From Gimesia sp. (GTDB lineage Bacteria; Planctomycetota; Planctomycetia; Planctomycetales; Planctomycetaceae), in NCBI GenBank assembly GCA_002706765.1, contig PAJV01000016.1:62001-126000 (forward strand): 64,000 nucleotides of DNA, read 5' to 3'. Both the position numbers and the translations under genes were made by a program. This document shows positions 8,332-17,608 of the stretch, piece after piece. The notes under the pieces were generated by a model that saw only the letters and a program-made list of their open reading frames with translations, searched no databases and was not told where the DNA came from. Every line of letters starts with the position of its first letter. Positions within the stretch are counted from its first letter, which is position 1.

Positions 8332-9447
8332 TCAGACCGTAATATAGCGGTCGCGTGCAGCCACGTTCCAGTGGTCAACCACTTTTCCGCCACTGACGAT
8401 GGTGACCGATTTATGCAGTGCCGAAGTCGGGCAGACATGCCGGGGAATCGCCAGCAGTTCATCACCGGGCTGAAATTCAGGAGCCCGATCACTGATGACC
8501 ACCAGGTGCTCTTCATTCTGCAATACCGGTTTTGCATCCGGCAGATCCGGGAATCGGCAGCGATTTTCCATCGCCGGGTCAGAAGCAATCGCTTTATAAC
8601 CCAGGTCAAACGTGATGCGTTCGGAATCAGGGCGGCTGATCACGCGCGTCAGCACGAGTGCTGCCGGGGTGAATTTCAAATCGGGAAACAGCTCTCCGTA
8701 ACCGACATCATGCAGCACGCAGGTCCCCGGACAGACTTCGATATCAGGATCCTCAATGCCGGCGAAGATGGGGAACGAGCCGGTCGCACCCGCGACGATC
8801 CGCGGAACCGGGAGTCCTTCCGTCACCAGTTGATCCCGCAATCGACTCACGCGATTCCAAACCTCTTTGACGGCAATCTCCCGTTCATTGAAATCAACCT
8901 GATGATTCTGACCATCGTAAGCGTGCAGGCCAGCGGCGATTAAGCCCGGCGTATTGGCAATCATCTGGTATAGCTCAACCGCCGTCTCTCCCGGTGCCAG
9001 CCCGGTTCGATTCTGCCCGGTATTCAGATCGAGCAGAACTTCGATTTCGAGCCCGGCAGCAGACATCGCTTCACCCAGCAGTTCAATCGGGCCGGGGTGA
9101 TCGGCGGTCACCTGCAGGGACACATCGGGCCAGCGTTTGCGGAATTCGACAGCGCGGGCAATGTTGGGGCCGACCAGGTTATAAGCCAGACAGATATCTT
9201 TCACTCCCGTATCAGCCAGCATTTCGGCTTCCGCAAATGTCGCTGCCTTATGCTTTTTAATGCCCAGCGAAAGTTCCAGCTGAATGATCTCACGCATCTT
9301 ATGCGTTTTACAATGCGGACGGAGCCGGGAAGGATCTCCCACCAGCTCAATCATTTTTCGTAAGTTATCTTCAAGCAGATCCTTGAAGATGATCATTCCC
9401 GGAGAAATGATCTGGCTGGTATCGTCTATCTGATAGCATGCATCCAT
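8332..9447 (-). CDS. D-threonine aldolase / D-serine dehydratase-like PLP enzyme
   Basis: This 371-residue protein belongs to the alanine-racemase-fold PLP enzymes that cleave or dehydrate D-amino acids (D-threonine aldolase, DSD1 D-serine dehydratase). The PLP lysine sits in RPHCKTHKM near residue 49. The barrel continues with VLLDLNTGQNRTG and GLHAYDGQNHQ, and the C-terminal domain has the metal-binding type motif PRHVCPTSAL near residue 340. Length matches the family. It lies 26 bases after the amidohydrolase gene in the same operon as a sodium symporter, suggesting uptake and breakdown of a small amino or hydroxy acid. The precise substrate cannot be told from sequence. Confidence 0.85.
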   Translation of the reverse strand: MDACYQIDDTSQIISPGMIIFKDLLEDNLRKMIELVGDPSRLRPHCKTHKMREIIQLELSLGIKKHKAATFAEAEMLADTGVKDICLAYNLVGPNIARAVEFRKRWPDVSLQVTADHPGPIELLGEAMSAAGLEIEVLLDLNTGQNRTGLAPGETAVELYQMIANTPGLIAAGLHAYDGQNHQVDFNEREIAVKEVWNRVSRLRDQLVTEGLPVPRIVAGATGSFPIFAGIEDPDIEVCPGTCVLHDVGYGELFPDLKFTPAALVLTRVISRPDSERITFDLGYKAIASDPAMENRCRFPDLPDAKPVLQNEEHLVVISDRAPEFQPGDELLAIPRHVCPTSALHKSVTIVSGGKVVDHWNVAARDRYITV

Positions 9448-9473
9448 GAGCAGACCTGATCGCAGTTAAAATA

Positions 9474-10313
9474 TTAAATACCCTGGAAGAAGACTTTTTC
9501 CGCCGTCTTTTCCAGAATCCATTCTTTATCCATACCAGACAGGAACGGCAATCCATTCCTGACTAAACCGATGGATGCCTGGTACGAATGATCGCCTTGC
9601 ACCTGGTAAGGACAGTCAGTAGCCCACATCAGACGGTTGGCACCGAAGGCCTGGTACACTTTCTCGATCAGCGGCAGCAGATCGTGGTAAGGCATCTGTT
9701 TTTTGCCCAGCGCATAAAAGGCAGAGACTTTAACATACACGTTCGGATGTTTTGCCATCTTGCAGAGCATGTCGACTTCTTTGGGATCGATTTCCCCGGT
9801 CACGCCAATGCGGGCCAGGTGATCGATGACCACGGTTGTATCACGATGTTTCTGGCACATTTTATCCAGTGCGGGCAGTCCGACGGCATCCATCAGGCAG
9901 CACATGGCCATGCCTTCTTTAGCGCCGGTGCTCCACATCTCTTCCATGCATTCCCCGTCCAGCCATTCATCGACTTTTTTCGTCTGGGGACGAATACGAA
10001 ATCCCCGCACGCCCTTCTTTTTCAGTTCCAGCATTTTCGGCGTCGGTTGATCGCCATTCTGATCGATGACGGCCACGCCGGAAAACATGCCTGGATATTT
10101 TGCCATGCAGTCCAGCATGTAGCTGTTATCAAAGCCATAAAATGACATCTGAATCAACACGACCCGGTTCACGCCGACGGGCTTCATTTCCGCCTGCAGT
10201 TCTTCAGCCGTAAAGCTGGGTGGCTTCATATCGGAAACTTCATAGCCGGGCGCCAATGGATATTTTTTGACATCCGGAGTCCAGACATGCGAGTGTGCGT
10301 CGATAAATTCCAT
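9474..10313 (-). CDS. Amidohydrolase family protein (COG3618-type)
   Basis: The 279-residue product is a metal-dependent TIM-barrel hydrolase of the amidohydrolase-2 group, which includes lactonases and decarboxylases. It opens with the metal-binding DAHSHVW motif at residues 5-11. It also shows RGFRIRPQ, VVIDHLAR around residue 163 and the late MWATDCPYQ motif with the final metal-ligand Asp. The family acts on lactones, pyrone- or carboxylate-type substrates in the cytoplasm. It lies 45 bases downstream of the symporter and 26 bases upstream of the D-amino-acid enzyme gene. No signal peptide is present. Confidence 0.85.
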   Translation of the reverse strand: MEFIDAHSHVWTPDVKKYPLAPGYEVSDMKPPSFTAEELQAEMKPVGVNRVVLIQMSFYGFDNSYMLDCMAKYPGMFSGVAVIDQNGDQPTPKMLELKKKGVRGFRIRPQTKKVDEWLDGECMEEMWSTGAKEGMAMCCLMDAVGLPALDKMCQKHRDTTVVIDHLARIGVTGEIDPKEVDMLCKMAKHPNVYVKVSAFYALGKKQMPYHDLLPLIEKVYQAFGANRLMWATDCPYQVQGDHSYQASIGLVRNGLPFLSGMDKEWILEKTAEKVFFQGI

Positions 10314-10358
10314 AGCATAAGCCTCTGAAAAAAAGGTTAGCGGGAAAAACTGCCGGAA

Positions 10359-12350
10359 TCAGGAATCGGCCTTGGTGGTGTAAAAGTATTTGTGTACGAG
10401 TTCCTGTGGCGGGGGTGCTGTCAGCTTCGTGACGACAAAGCCGGAGATGAACGAGACAAACAGGCCGATGATGATCGGATCAAAATCGAACAGCTGGTAA
10501 GGTTTGAAAAAGCTGCCATTCACGAAATAGCCGGTTACATACATCGCCAGATGCACGGAAAAACCGCCCAGCATCGCGCCCATGGCGCCTGCCGCATTAA
10601 TGCGTCGCCAGTACAGGCCATAGACAATCGCCGCCAGGAAGCTGGCAGCCAGCCCACTGCCCACGTAGACGATAATATCCTGCAGGAACTGGGGAGGATT
10701 GATGGCAACAACCATCGCAGCGGTCCCTACGACAAAGGTCGCCAGGTAACTTAACTTCTTGATCGTTTTCTCACTGGCTTCGGGATTGATATTCCGCTGA
10801 TACACGTCACGTACCCAGGCCGAGGAAATCAGCAGCAGGAAACTGTCGACGGTCGACATCACCGCGGCAAACGGAGCGGCCACCAGCAGACCCGCCAGCC
10901 AGCCCATGCCGATATGTTCGGTCAGGTACACGGCCATTGCCGGCATGATCCGGTCCGAATCTCCTTCCATCCCCGGCAGTAATACGCGGGCACAACAGAA
11001 GATTAAAACCAGCGGGAAATAAATAAGCGTGTAATAAATGGCGACCGTACAGATGGAACGCTGCAGCGTTTTGGTATCACGAAACGCCATCAGACGCACC
11101 ATGTTGGCAGGCTGCCCGGTCCCGGAAATCGCCCACATGAAGAAGAACGAAATCGCCAGGCTTAATGGCAAAAACCCGCTGTCACTGCCGGGGCTGGGTC
11201 CCGGTCCGACCACATAGGTTCCCTGCTGACTGCCTGCTTCTCCATAGGCATACGCCTTGAGATCGATATTGGAAACGCTCACATCATTCAGAAATTTTTC
11301 GCTTTCGCGACGCGCCAGAACCCGCTCAATATCATCCAGCGTGGTCAACTGCAGCACTTTGACTTCGTTGACAGTGGTTTCACCCTCGGCAATTTCAGTC
11401 GCCACTGTGACACGAAATAACAAAGGCGTTTTATCATCGTCGATCGGTGTATCGGTGATCCAGGTTCCCGCTTCAATACGCATCATTTCCGTCGCGGGTT
11501 CAGCAAGGGTCAATGTGATCCCCCCCTTGTCCGGGTCCGATATCCGGGGCGGCGTCATTTTCGCCATCAGTTTCGTGGTATTTTCCAGACCGCCTGCCTG
11601 CGAAATGGCTAAGGGCAGCATGATGAGCACACCAATGACCATCACGATCCCCTGCATCACATCAGTCCAGACCACCGCATGGAAACCGCCATAGGTGGTA
11701 TAAAGAATGACGGCCACACCAAAGACCAGCAGGCACAATAAATATTCGGGGCTTTCCGACTCTGATACGTAAGGAATACCAGCCACTGCCTGCGACAGCC
11801 CGTCGGCAGCACTTTCAAAGATAGTAACACCATCCAGCAACGTCTGCAAAATCAGGCTGCCCGCCTTGAACTGGGCGACCAGGTTAAACGACATGAAAAA
11901 CACGATCAGCGAAACCGCCATCAGCCCTAAGACCGGGCTGTGAAACCGGTCGCGGATCACATCCGGTACGGTGATCGAACCGGAGCGGCGTGCCACCTGA
12001 TTCAGACGTTTGCCGATCAGGCCCATCGTACAGATGGGAACCACCATGTAACTGCCGATCCAGAGCGCCAGGATCCAGCCATGCGAATAAATCTTGGAAG
12101 GAAAACCGGTAAAACTCCCGCCGGAACTGCTGGTGGCGGCAAATGTCAACGCAAACGCCCAGACTCCCAGGCCCCGACTTCCCAGAAAGTATTCACTGAG
12201 AAAGCTTTTGCTTTTGAGCAGGCGATTGGACAAAGCCGCGATCACAAAAACCGCAGCCGTGTAGACCAGGAAGGAGACGAGCGCCGCATTCGTGCTGGTC
12301 GCGGCAAACAGGTTAGTCAGGCTGATATTCGTGGTAGATAGAAGATTCAA
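10359..12350 (-). CDS. Sodium:solute symporter (SSS family)
   Basis: The 663-residue membrane protein has the SSS transporter pattern of about 13 helices, with FAATSSSGGSFTGFPSKIY near residue 70 and LAGLLVAAPFAAVMSTVDSF in the second half, the latter matching the conserved sodium-site helix. A hydrophilic insertion at about residues 255-388 interrupts the helices and makes the protein longer than typical members (~500-550). The gene starts inside the end of a DUF997 gene (4-base overlap). That arrangement recalls the yhdT-panF pair of E. coli, so a carboxylate-type substrate is plausible. The downstream amidohydrolase and D-amino-acid enzyme suggest import for catabolism. Confidence 0.9.
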   Translation of the reverse strand: MNLLSTTNISLTNLFAATSTNAALVSFLVYTAAVFVIAALSNRLLKSKSFLSEYFLGSRGLGVWAFALTFAATSSSGGSFTGFPSKIYSHGWILALWIGSYMVVPICTMGLIGKRLNQVARRSGSITVPDVIRDRFHSPVLGLMAVSLIVFFMSFNLVAQFKAGSLILQTLLDGVTIFESAADGLSQAVAGIPYVSESESPEYLLCLLVFGVAVILYTTYGGFHAVVWTDVMQGIVMVIGVLIMLPLAISQAGGLENTTKLMAKMTPPRISDPDKGGITLTLAEPATEMMRIEAGTWITDTPIDDDKTPLLFRVTVATEIAEGETTVNEVKVLQLTTLDDIERVLARRESEKFLNDVSVSNIDLKAYAYGEAGSQQGTYVVGPGPSPGSDSGFLPLSLAISFFFMWAISGTGQPANMVRLMAFRDTKTLQRSICTVAIYYTLIYFPLVLIFCCARVLLPGMEGDSDRIMPAMAVYLTEHIGMGWLAGLLVAAPFAAVMSTVDSFLLLISSAWVRDVYQRNINPEASEKTIKKLSYLATFVVGTAAMVVAINPPQFLQDIIVYVGSGLAASFLAAIVYGLYWRRINAAGAMGAMLGGFSVHLAMYVTGYFVNGSFFKPYQLFDFDPIIIGLFVSFISGFVVTKLTAPPPQELVHKYFYTTKADS

Positions 12351-12724
12351 GACTTATTCCCCCCGGTCGTTGCATCACTGTCTGCTGCATGCATCTCTGC
12401 AATTTCTTCGGCAAGATCTTCGCCTTCATGAGCGACGCCGAGGTCGTCTTCTTTCATGTAGAACAGGCAGAACCAGATCGTAAACAGGTCAGCGACCACC
12501 CAGGGAAAAGCAATCCCCCAGAAAACCCAGCTGGGAATCCCCATCGTGGTTTCAATGGTCTCCGGATCAAGTCCGGTTTGAAAGCCGTTGAAGTAACAGT
12601 AAGGGACGGACCACAATAATGCGGCCACCCATAATCCCAGAATGATCCAGGCTTCACGTTTCGAGTTTAAAAAGACAGGGTCAAGCTGCATTGACTCCGT
12701 GTCGTTCGATGGTGCGGTACTCAT
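12347..12724 (-). CDS. DUF997 small membrane protein, symporter partner
   Basis: The 125-residue product has two hydrophobic helices (WIILGLWVAALLWSVPYCYF and WVFWGIAFPWVVADLFTIWF) and an acidic C-terminal tail. This matches the DUF997/YhdT-type proteins encoded next to PanF-like sodium symporters. The segment between the helices includes GIPSWVFWG, typical of the family. The gene overlaps the symporter start by 4 bases, which suggests coupled translation and a stable partnership in the membrane. It is the first gene of the operon, so its promoter should lie in 12725-12967, a divergent gap shared with the YHS lipoprotein. Confidence 0.8.
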   Translation of the reverse strand: MSTAPSNDTESMQLDPVFLNSKREAWIILGLWVAALLWSVPYCYFNGFQTGLDPETIETTMGIPSWVFWGIAFPWVVADLFTIWFCLFYMKEDDLGVAHEGEDLAEEIAEMHAADSDATTGGNKS

Positions 12725-12967
12725 TGACGGCCCTCACTTCTAACGAATATCTCTAAGTTGAGCGTTAAGCGAACGATTGTACTCTCGATCCTGACGAGAC
12801 ACAAAGGACCGCTACCCGATTGCACAAATTTTATAAGAACTGAATTCACCGTGACACAAACGTGAACAGACTGTTATACTGTCCCATAGATAAAACCTGC
12901 CGGTTTCACCTGTGAAACCAGCCGCGTTTTTCGTGCAAATAGAAATTCTCTTCGGGAGTGAGTCGAT

Positions 12968-13933
12968 ATGAATCTGCGTCCGTTGTTTCCGGTTACCCTC
13001 TGTACCTTGTTACTGGCCTGCTGCCCTGGCTGCGGTTCTGCCGATGCTCCTCAGGAACCGGTCACGGTCGACCTGGGCGGAAGTGGCGTCGATCTGGGAG
13101 CCGGGGAACCTCTCGAAATGGAAGACAGCAACTCGACTCCTGCCAAATCAAATAACAAGCCGGCGCGGCGGTTTGAACCCATCACACTGGGCAGCAACTC
13201 GTCCACACCAGGCACGCAGGCAGACGTTCCGGATGAACAGAAATTCGATAACGTGCTGGAAGCATTGAAGCCCTTGCAGATCATGCTCGGCGACTGGGGC
13301 GGAATCACCTTCAAAAAAACCGATGGCTTCAGTTCGGTGGAAACACTGGACTGGGTCTGGGACCTGCAGACCAATCCGCAGCAGCCGGCGCTCGTCATGC
13401 AGGCAGATAAAAGCCGCTACTATGAAAATGCCCGCCTGACATACCTGGCTGACAAACAGAAGTATCAGTTGACGATCACCAACAAAGCCGGAGACAAACA
13501 GGTTTACGAAGGAGAATTCTCTGTCCCCGTGGAAAAGGTTCCCGGCGATGATGATCCGAACGTGATGCATTCCACCTATAAACTCAGCCTGGCCCTGGTG
13601 GACCCTCCCGATGAAAAGAAACACGCCCAGATCATCCTCAATCAGCAGAACAATAACCGCTACCTGTTTGAACTCTATGATCTGCGGGGCGACAGCTACG
13701 CGCGTGTCGACACCATTACCACACGCCGCAAGGGAACTTCGTTCGCCAAAAGCGACTCGGATTACGGCGACAAAACCTGCGTCATTTCAGGCGGCCTGGG
13801 AACGACCCAGGTCAACTACCAGGGCAAATCTTTCTGGGTCTGTTGCAGTGGCTGCCGCAAAGCCTTTGATGCCGACCCGGAAAAATGGATCGCCAAACAC
13901 GAAGCCAATAAGAAAAAAACCATGAATCAGTAA
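12968..13933 (+). CDS. Lipoprotein with C-terminal YHS/TRASH-like metal domain
   Basis: The 321-residue product begins with a lipoprotein signal (TLCTLLLACCPGCGS, lipid attachment probably at Cys18). A Ser/Asn/Pro-rich linker follows, then a beta-rich middle domain (residues ~95-250) with MLGDWGGITFKKTDGF. The C-terminus holds a cysteine module TCVISGG...GKSFWVCCSGCRKAF near residues 271-300. That spacing matches the YHS/TRASH-type metal-binding fold seen in copper and other metal proteins. The middle part resembles nothing I can name. It stands alone, divergent from the symporter operon. A role in metal sensing or trafficking outside the cytoplasm is an inference. Confidence 0.78.
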   Translation: MNLRPLFPVTLCTLLLACCPGCGSADAPQEPVTVDLGGSGVDLGAGEPLEMEDSNSTPAKSNNKPARRFEPITLGSNSSTPGTQADVPDEQKFDNVLEALKPLQIMLGDWGGITFKKTDGFSSVETLDWVWDLQTNPQQPALVMQADKSRYYENARLTYLADKQKYQLTITNKAGDKQVYEGEFSVPVEKVPGDDDPNVMHSTYKLSLALVDPPDEKKHAQIILNQQNNNRYLFELYDLRGDSYARVDTITTRRKGTSFAKSDSDYGDKTCVISGGLGTTQVNYQGKSFWVCCSGCRKAFDADPEKWIAKHEANKKKTMNQ

Positions 13934-14499
13934 ACCTGCCTGCCACGCTGTTACTGACTTCATCACAGCACTCTCGTTCCAGCGCGCTTACGGGTTCCCA
14001 ATCGCGGCAATTCCCTGCGCGGTTCACTCCCCCACTTCTGAACGTTGTACCGGGATCGCGGTACGTAGCAGCCTTGCCTCCGTCGAATCAGGATCCTCAT
14101 GAATCGCATTTCCGGGAACCAGTGTTTCTCTGATTCTGTCCTCCCCGTTTACTGGAGTCCGGGCAGCCCGACAGAAATTTGAACAGGTTACATCTGGCTA
14201 CGATCGTTAAGAATGCATGTATGGACCGTGAAGATTCCATTGATTTCCCGCAACTCATTCGCAGGTCCGTATAAATTAATTTGCGTTCTTCTACACTGCT
14301 TTTCTGCTCATATTCTGCATGACGTCCAGCCAGTTTTCATTCTGCGACTACCCACCAATATTGCCTGCCGGAGAAGTTCCAGGAAAAACATAAATTCCAT
14401 TGAGAATATTCTGAAGCCTGCCGGGACATATGGTGCAGGCAAGCTTGTTCTTAAAAGTCTGCGTTTGTTTTTTCGCCAGTTACCCCCCAGAAGACTCTC
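13934..14499. other. Long leader/intergenic region upstream of the ECF sigma gene
   Basis: These 566 bases hold no supported gene. A 17-codon frame at 14221-14274 reads like the start of a sigma-type protein (MDREDSIDFPQLIRRSV) but has no ribosome site and stops at once. The region after 14260 is AT-rich and may contain the promoter of the sigma operon. Confidence 0.35.
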
Positions 14500-15108
14500 A
14501 TGGATCGTTCTGACATTTTTACCACTTCGAATCGAACTACATTCGATTCGAAATCAGCGAAAGAGACGGACACTGTACCCCTCCAGAAGACCGCGGAGGA
14601 CGAACGGTTCATGCGGCTGTACGCCAACTCGTACTCCCGCATTTTCCGGTTTATTCTGACGCTGATTCCCTGCCGCAACGATGCGGATGAAGTCATGCAG
14701 GAAACCAGCCTCGTACTCTGGCGCAAGTTCGATGAATATCAGTCGGATGGAAATTTCACCCGCTGGGCCTGTGGCATAGCCCGGCTCGAAGTTCTGCGGC
14801 TGATGGAACGTAAAAAGCGATTCGCGGCCCTGTTTGACGAACAGCTGCTGAACCAGATCGCCTCCACCCGCGCCCGCTGTGAAGAACTGCTGGAAATCCG
14901 CCGCGACTTTCTCGTGCAATGCAAACGCCAGCTGCCGGAAAAGGATCTCTACCTGCTGCAGTTGATCTATGAATCGGAACATGGTGCCAAAACAGCTGCC
15001 AGCATTATGGATCAGCCCTTGAGCACAATCTATCGACATCTGGATCGCATCCGCAATCTGCTGTTTCGTTGTATTGAACGAAAGATGAACGCGGAGGAAT
15101 CACAATGA
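14500..15108 (+). CDS. ECF RNA polymerase sigma factor
   Basis: The 202-residue product is an extracytoplasmic-function sigma factor of the Rhodopirellula/Verrucomicrobium type. Region 2 is seen in RIFRFILTLIPCRNDADEVM, with QETSLVLWRKFDEY and NFTRWACGIARLEVLRLM. Region 4 is the C-terminal helix-turn-helix, where AASIMDQPLSTIYRHLDRIR gives the recognition helix. The stop codon overlaps the start of the FecR-type gene (ATGA at 15105-15108), so the two are coupled. In such pairs the membrane partner commonly controls the sigma factor. The ribosome site at 14500 is weak; no better upstream start is seen. Confidence 0.92.
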   Translation: MDRSDIFTTSNRTTFDSKSAKETDTVPLQKTAEDERFMRLYANSYSRIFRFILTLIPCRNDADEVMQETSLVLWRKFDEYQSDGNFTRWACGIARLEVLRLMERKKRFAALFDEQLLNQIASTRARCEELLEIRRDFLVQCKRQLPEKDLYLLQLIYESEHGAKTAASIMDQPLSTIYRHLDRIRNLLFRCIERKMNAEESQ

Positions 15109-16520
15109 AATCGCTCCAGCGTAAACAGCGGGCCCTCATCAAACTGATTTACGAAGTCCAGAATGAAACCGCCAGCAGCGCCCAGTTGAAAGAACTCTCC
15201 GAACGACTCCGCGGAGATCTGGAAGCGCAAAAACTGTACGTATTCCTGATGGACATGCACGCAGAACTGATCCTCGAAGAAGAGTTCCTGGTCCCGGAAC
15301 AGTGGGAGCTGTTTTCACAACTGCCCGAGCAGCCACGCCCTGTCAGAAAACGGCCACGCACGCGAAAACCATTCTCACATTATCTGCTGCTGACGGTCTG
15401 TTATGTACTGCCCTTCACCGTTTTAGCCTGTTTCACCTGGTACGCCATCCAGCCCGTACCTCATACCCAGGTCGCGATCCTCGAAGAGGTTGATCATGCC
15501 ATAGTCACCCAGGCTGCGCAGCAACTGTCGTCACAGGCAGACCTGTTCACCGGGCGTACTTATCAGCTGCAACAGGGAATCGTCCGACTGCTGATGAATT
15601 CCGGTGCCGAAGTCGTCCTCGAGAGCCCGGCTGCGTTTGAACTGCTGCACGAAAACAGTATCCGACTATATTCAGGATCACTGGCTGCAGAGGTCCAGTC
15701 CGCAGCTGTCGGCTTTGTCGTGGAAACTCCCTCGCAGCGCATCGTCGACCTCGGCACACGTTTTGGAGTACGAGTCGCAGAAGATGGTTCTTCAGAAACC
15801 CATGTCTTCCAGGGGAAAGTGGTCTGCGCCGAAAAACAGAATCAACAGACAACAGGGGATACCCATCTCCTCACAGCTGGCCAGGCCCTGCAGTGGAAAG
15901 GGGATGGCAGTCCGGCGGTGACTCTCAAAACAGATGAAAGCCGGTTCTCCCGCGCGCTGCGTTTTCAGGCGCAGATTGACACGCTTGCAGGTGCGATTGA
16001 ATACCAACAGGAAATGCCTGGCCAACTGGGCGCCGGCGAGTGCTGCAGCAGCCAGCATCTGTATCTGTTTCAGGAACACAAAAACCTGGTACTGCAGGAA
16101 GATGTCACCCTCTGGAAAATCCCAGCTACAGAGCAAGCGGAAGCACAGCCTGAGCAGAGACGAACCATTCCCAAAGGCACCAAGGTCAATGTTTTTCTGC
16201 TGCACCTGGACGGCCCCCATAAAGATGCCGCAGGTAAAGCTCACCCCAAAGTCGCCGTCCATGGCACGATCCATTTTCGGCATCCCGTGCTGGGAGGACT
16301 CAAAACCGATCCGGATTTATATGCCACCGATCAGACTTTTGGTCGCACTGAGATTGCCTACGACAACCAGGAGTTCGGCCGGAGCGGACGCGGCATCGAT
16401 CGCGGTGACAAAACCGAACTTTCCCCTTCCGGGAAACAACTGTATGTGGCCTGGAGCCAGCGTGGAGGTGGCGGCATTGGACGAGACCAGATTCGGATCC
16501 TGGTCGCCGCGGAGGAATGA
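15105..16520 (+). CDS. FecR-domain membrane protein, probable sigma-factor partner
   Basis: The 471-residue product has a cytoplasmic N-terminal part (~1-85) with an anti-sigma-like helical stretch, one membrane helix at about 89-112 (HYLLLTVCYVLPFTVLACF), and a FecR domain at ~150-265. FecR features are GSLAAEVQSAAVGFVVETPS, IVDLGTRFGVRV and HLLTAGQALQW. The C-terminal ~150 residues form a separate domain with GTKVNVFLLHLDGP, unlike FecR and perhaps a carbohydrate or surface-ligand domain. Family knowledge: FecR proteins sense a periplasmic signal and control the ECF sigma factor. Coupling to the sigma gene supports this. It lies 108 bases before the DUF1559 gene, with a hairpin in the gap. 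Confidence 0.85.
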   Translation: MKSLQRKQRALIKLIYEVQNETASSAQLKELSERLRGDLEAQKLYVFLMDMHAELILEEEFLVPEQWELFSQLPEQPRPVRKRPRTRKPFSHYLLLTVCYVLPFTVLACFTWYAIQPVPHTQVAILEEVDHAIVTQAAQQLSSQADLFTGRTYQLQQGIVRLLMNSGAEVVLESPAAFELLHENSIRLYSGSLAAEVQSAAVGFVVETPSQRIVDLGTRFGVRVAEDGSSETHVFQGKVVCAEKQNQQTTGDTHLLTAGQALQWKGDGSPAVTLKTDESRFSRALRFQAQIDTLAGAIEYQQEMPGQLGAGECCSSQHLYLFQEHKNLVLQEDVTLWKIPATEQAEAQPEQRRTIPKGTKVNVFLLHLDGPHKDAAGKAHPKVAVHGTIHFRHPVLGGLKTDPDLYATDQTFGRTEIAYDNQEFGRSGRGIDRGDKTELSPSGKQLYVAWSQRGGGGIGRDQIRILVAAEE

Positions 16521-16567
16521 AAACTGCGCTTCTGAAAAAGAGACAACAAATAGAGACAACTGAAACC

Positions 16568-16592
16568 TGTTCCGGGTCCTGTAACCGGAACA
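16568..16592 (+). terminator. Intercistronic hairpin between FecR and DUF1559 genes
   Basis: TGTTCCGG (16568-16575) pairs perfectly with CCGGAACA (16585-16592) over a 9-base loop. No T-run follows, so a processing site, attenuator or mRNA-stability element is as likely as a terminator. It may set different expression levels of the sigma pair and the pseudopilin gene. Confidence 0.4.
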
Positions 16593-16628
16593 CGACAAAC
16601 CCTGTTATTATCCCAAGTGAGATGAACC

Positions 16629-17507
16629 ATGAAACTCCACTCCCGTATTCGATCTAACCGCGGCTTCACGTTGATTGAATTACTCGTCGTGATCGCCATT
16701 ATCGCCATTCTGATTGCGCTGCTTCTGCCCGCAGTCCAACAGGCACGTGAAGCGGCCCGCCGCTCTGAATGCAAAAACAATCTGAAACAGATGGGGCTGG
16801 CCATTCACAATTACCATGACACCTACCGCATCCTGCCCCCCGGCTTCAACGTGGACCTGGTCGTTGCCAACGGTGCCTCCGGCAATGGCGGACTGGGCTG
16901 GAGCGGTTCGATTCTGCCCGGCATCGATCAGGCAAACCTGTATAACACACTCGATTTCAACGCGGACTGGGGCACCGGTGCGAATGAAGACGCCTGTGCA
17001 ACGTATCTCAGCGCCTATCGCTGCCCCTCAGACACCACCGTCAGCCATCGCAACCATGATGGCATTGATGCCCGCGTTCCCACTTCTTATCTCGCCTGCT
17101 TCTCAGGGACCCGCGGTTCGGACAGTGAAGCCAATGTGACCGACGCCGACGGTCTCTTCTTCCTCAACAGCTCCATCCGGATGCGCGACATTACTGATGG
17201 CACTTCCAACACGATTGGCGTCGGCGAATGTGTCAATAACTTCGATGAATTCAAAGATCACTTCTATATCGGCTCCACCTCCATCGGCGGCTGGGATGGT
17301 GCCCCCCGCGAGTACTCCGAATATGTAGCCAGTACAGACGTCCCCATGAATACGACCAACGAAGTCGCCTTCGGCAGCATGCATGTCGGCGGGGCCCAGT
17401 TCCTGCTGATGGATGGTTCTGTACGCTTCCTGAGTGAAAACATGAGTCGTACCATTTATTCCTACCTGGGCAGTCGCGCGGATGGCGAAGTCATCGGCGA
17501 TTTCTAG
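16629..17507 (+). CDS. DUF1559 pseudopilin-like protein with H-X9-DG ending
   Basis: The 292-residue product begins with a type IV pilin-like leader: [20 protein letters not shown], where cleavage would fall just before Phe. This is followed by [21 protein letters not shown], the hallmark start of the DUF1559 (SBP_bac_10) family that is greatly expanded in planctomycetes. The C-terminus shows the H-X9-DG motif ([12 protein letters not shown], near residue 258). Export would use a prepilin peptidase and a type II secretion-like machine, with display on the cell surface. Its placement after an ECF sigma/FecR pair suggests a surface protein under envelope-signal control. The exact role of DUF1559 proteins is not established. 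Confidence 0.93.
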   Translation: MKLHSRIRSNRGFTLIELLVVIAIIAILIALLLPAVQQAREAARRSECKNNLKQMGLAIHNYHDTYRILPPGFNVDLVVANGASGNGGLGWSGSILPGIDQANLYNTLDFNADWGTGANEDACATYLSAYRCPSDTTVSHRNHDGIDARVPTSYLACFSGTRGSDSEANVTDADGLFFLNSSIRMRDITDGTSNTIGVGECVNNFDEFKDHFYIGSTSIGGWDGAPREYSEYVASTDVPMNTTNEVAFGSMHVGGAQFLLMDGSVRFLSENMSRTIYSYLGSRADGEVIGDF

Positions 17508-17536
17508 GCGAGGTAGAAACCCTGTTTCCAAGTTCA

Positions 17537-17568
17537 CTGCAGGAGGACAAACGACGGTCGTCCTGCAG
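17537..17568 (+). terminator. Hairpin after the DUF1559 gene
   Basis: CTGCAGGAGGAC (17537-17548) pairs with GTCGTCCTGCAG (17557-17568), 11 of 12 positions, over an 8-base loop. It begins 29 bases after the DUF1559 stop. No T-run follows, so it may protect the upstream message or attenuate the following lipoprotein gene. Confidence 0.45.
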
Positions 17569-17608
17569 CTGACTTCCAATCCAGATATTCAAAAGGCAAT
17601 TTACGACC

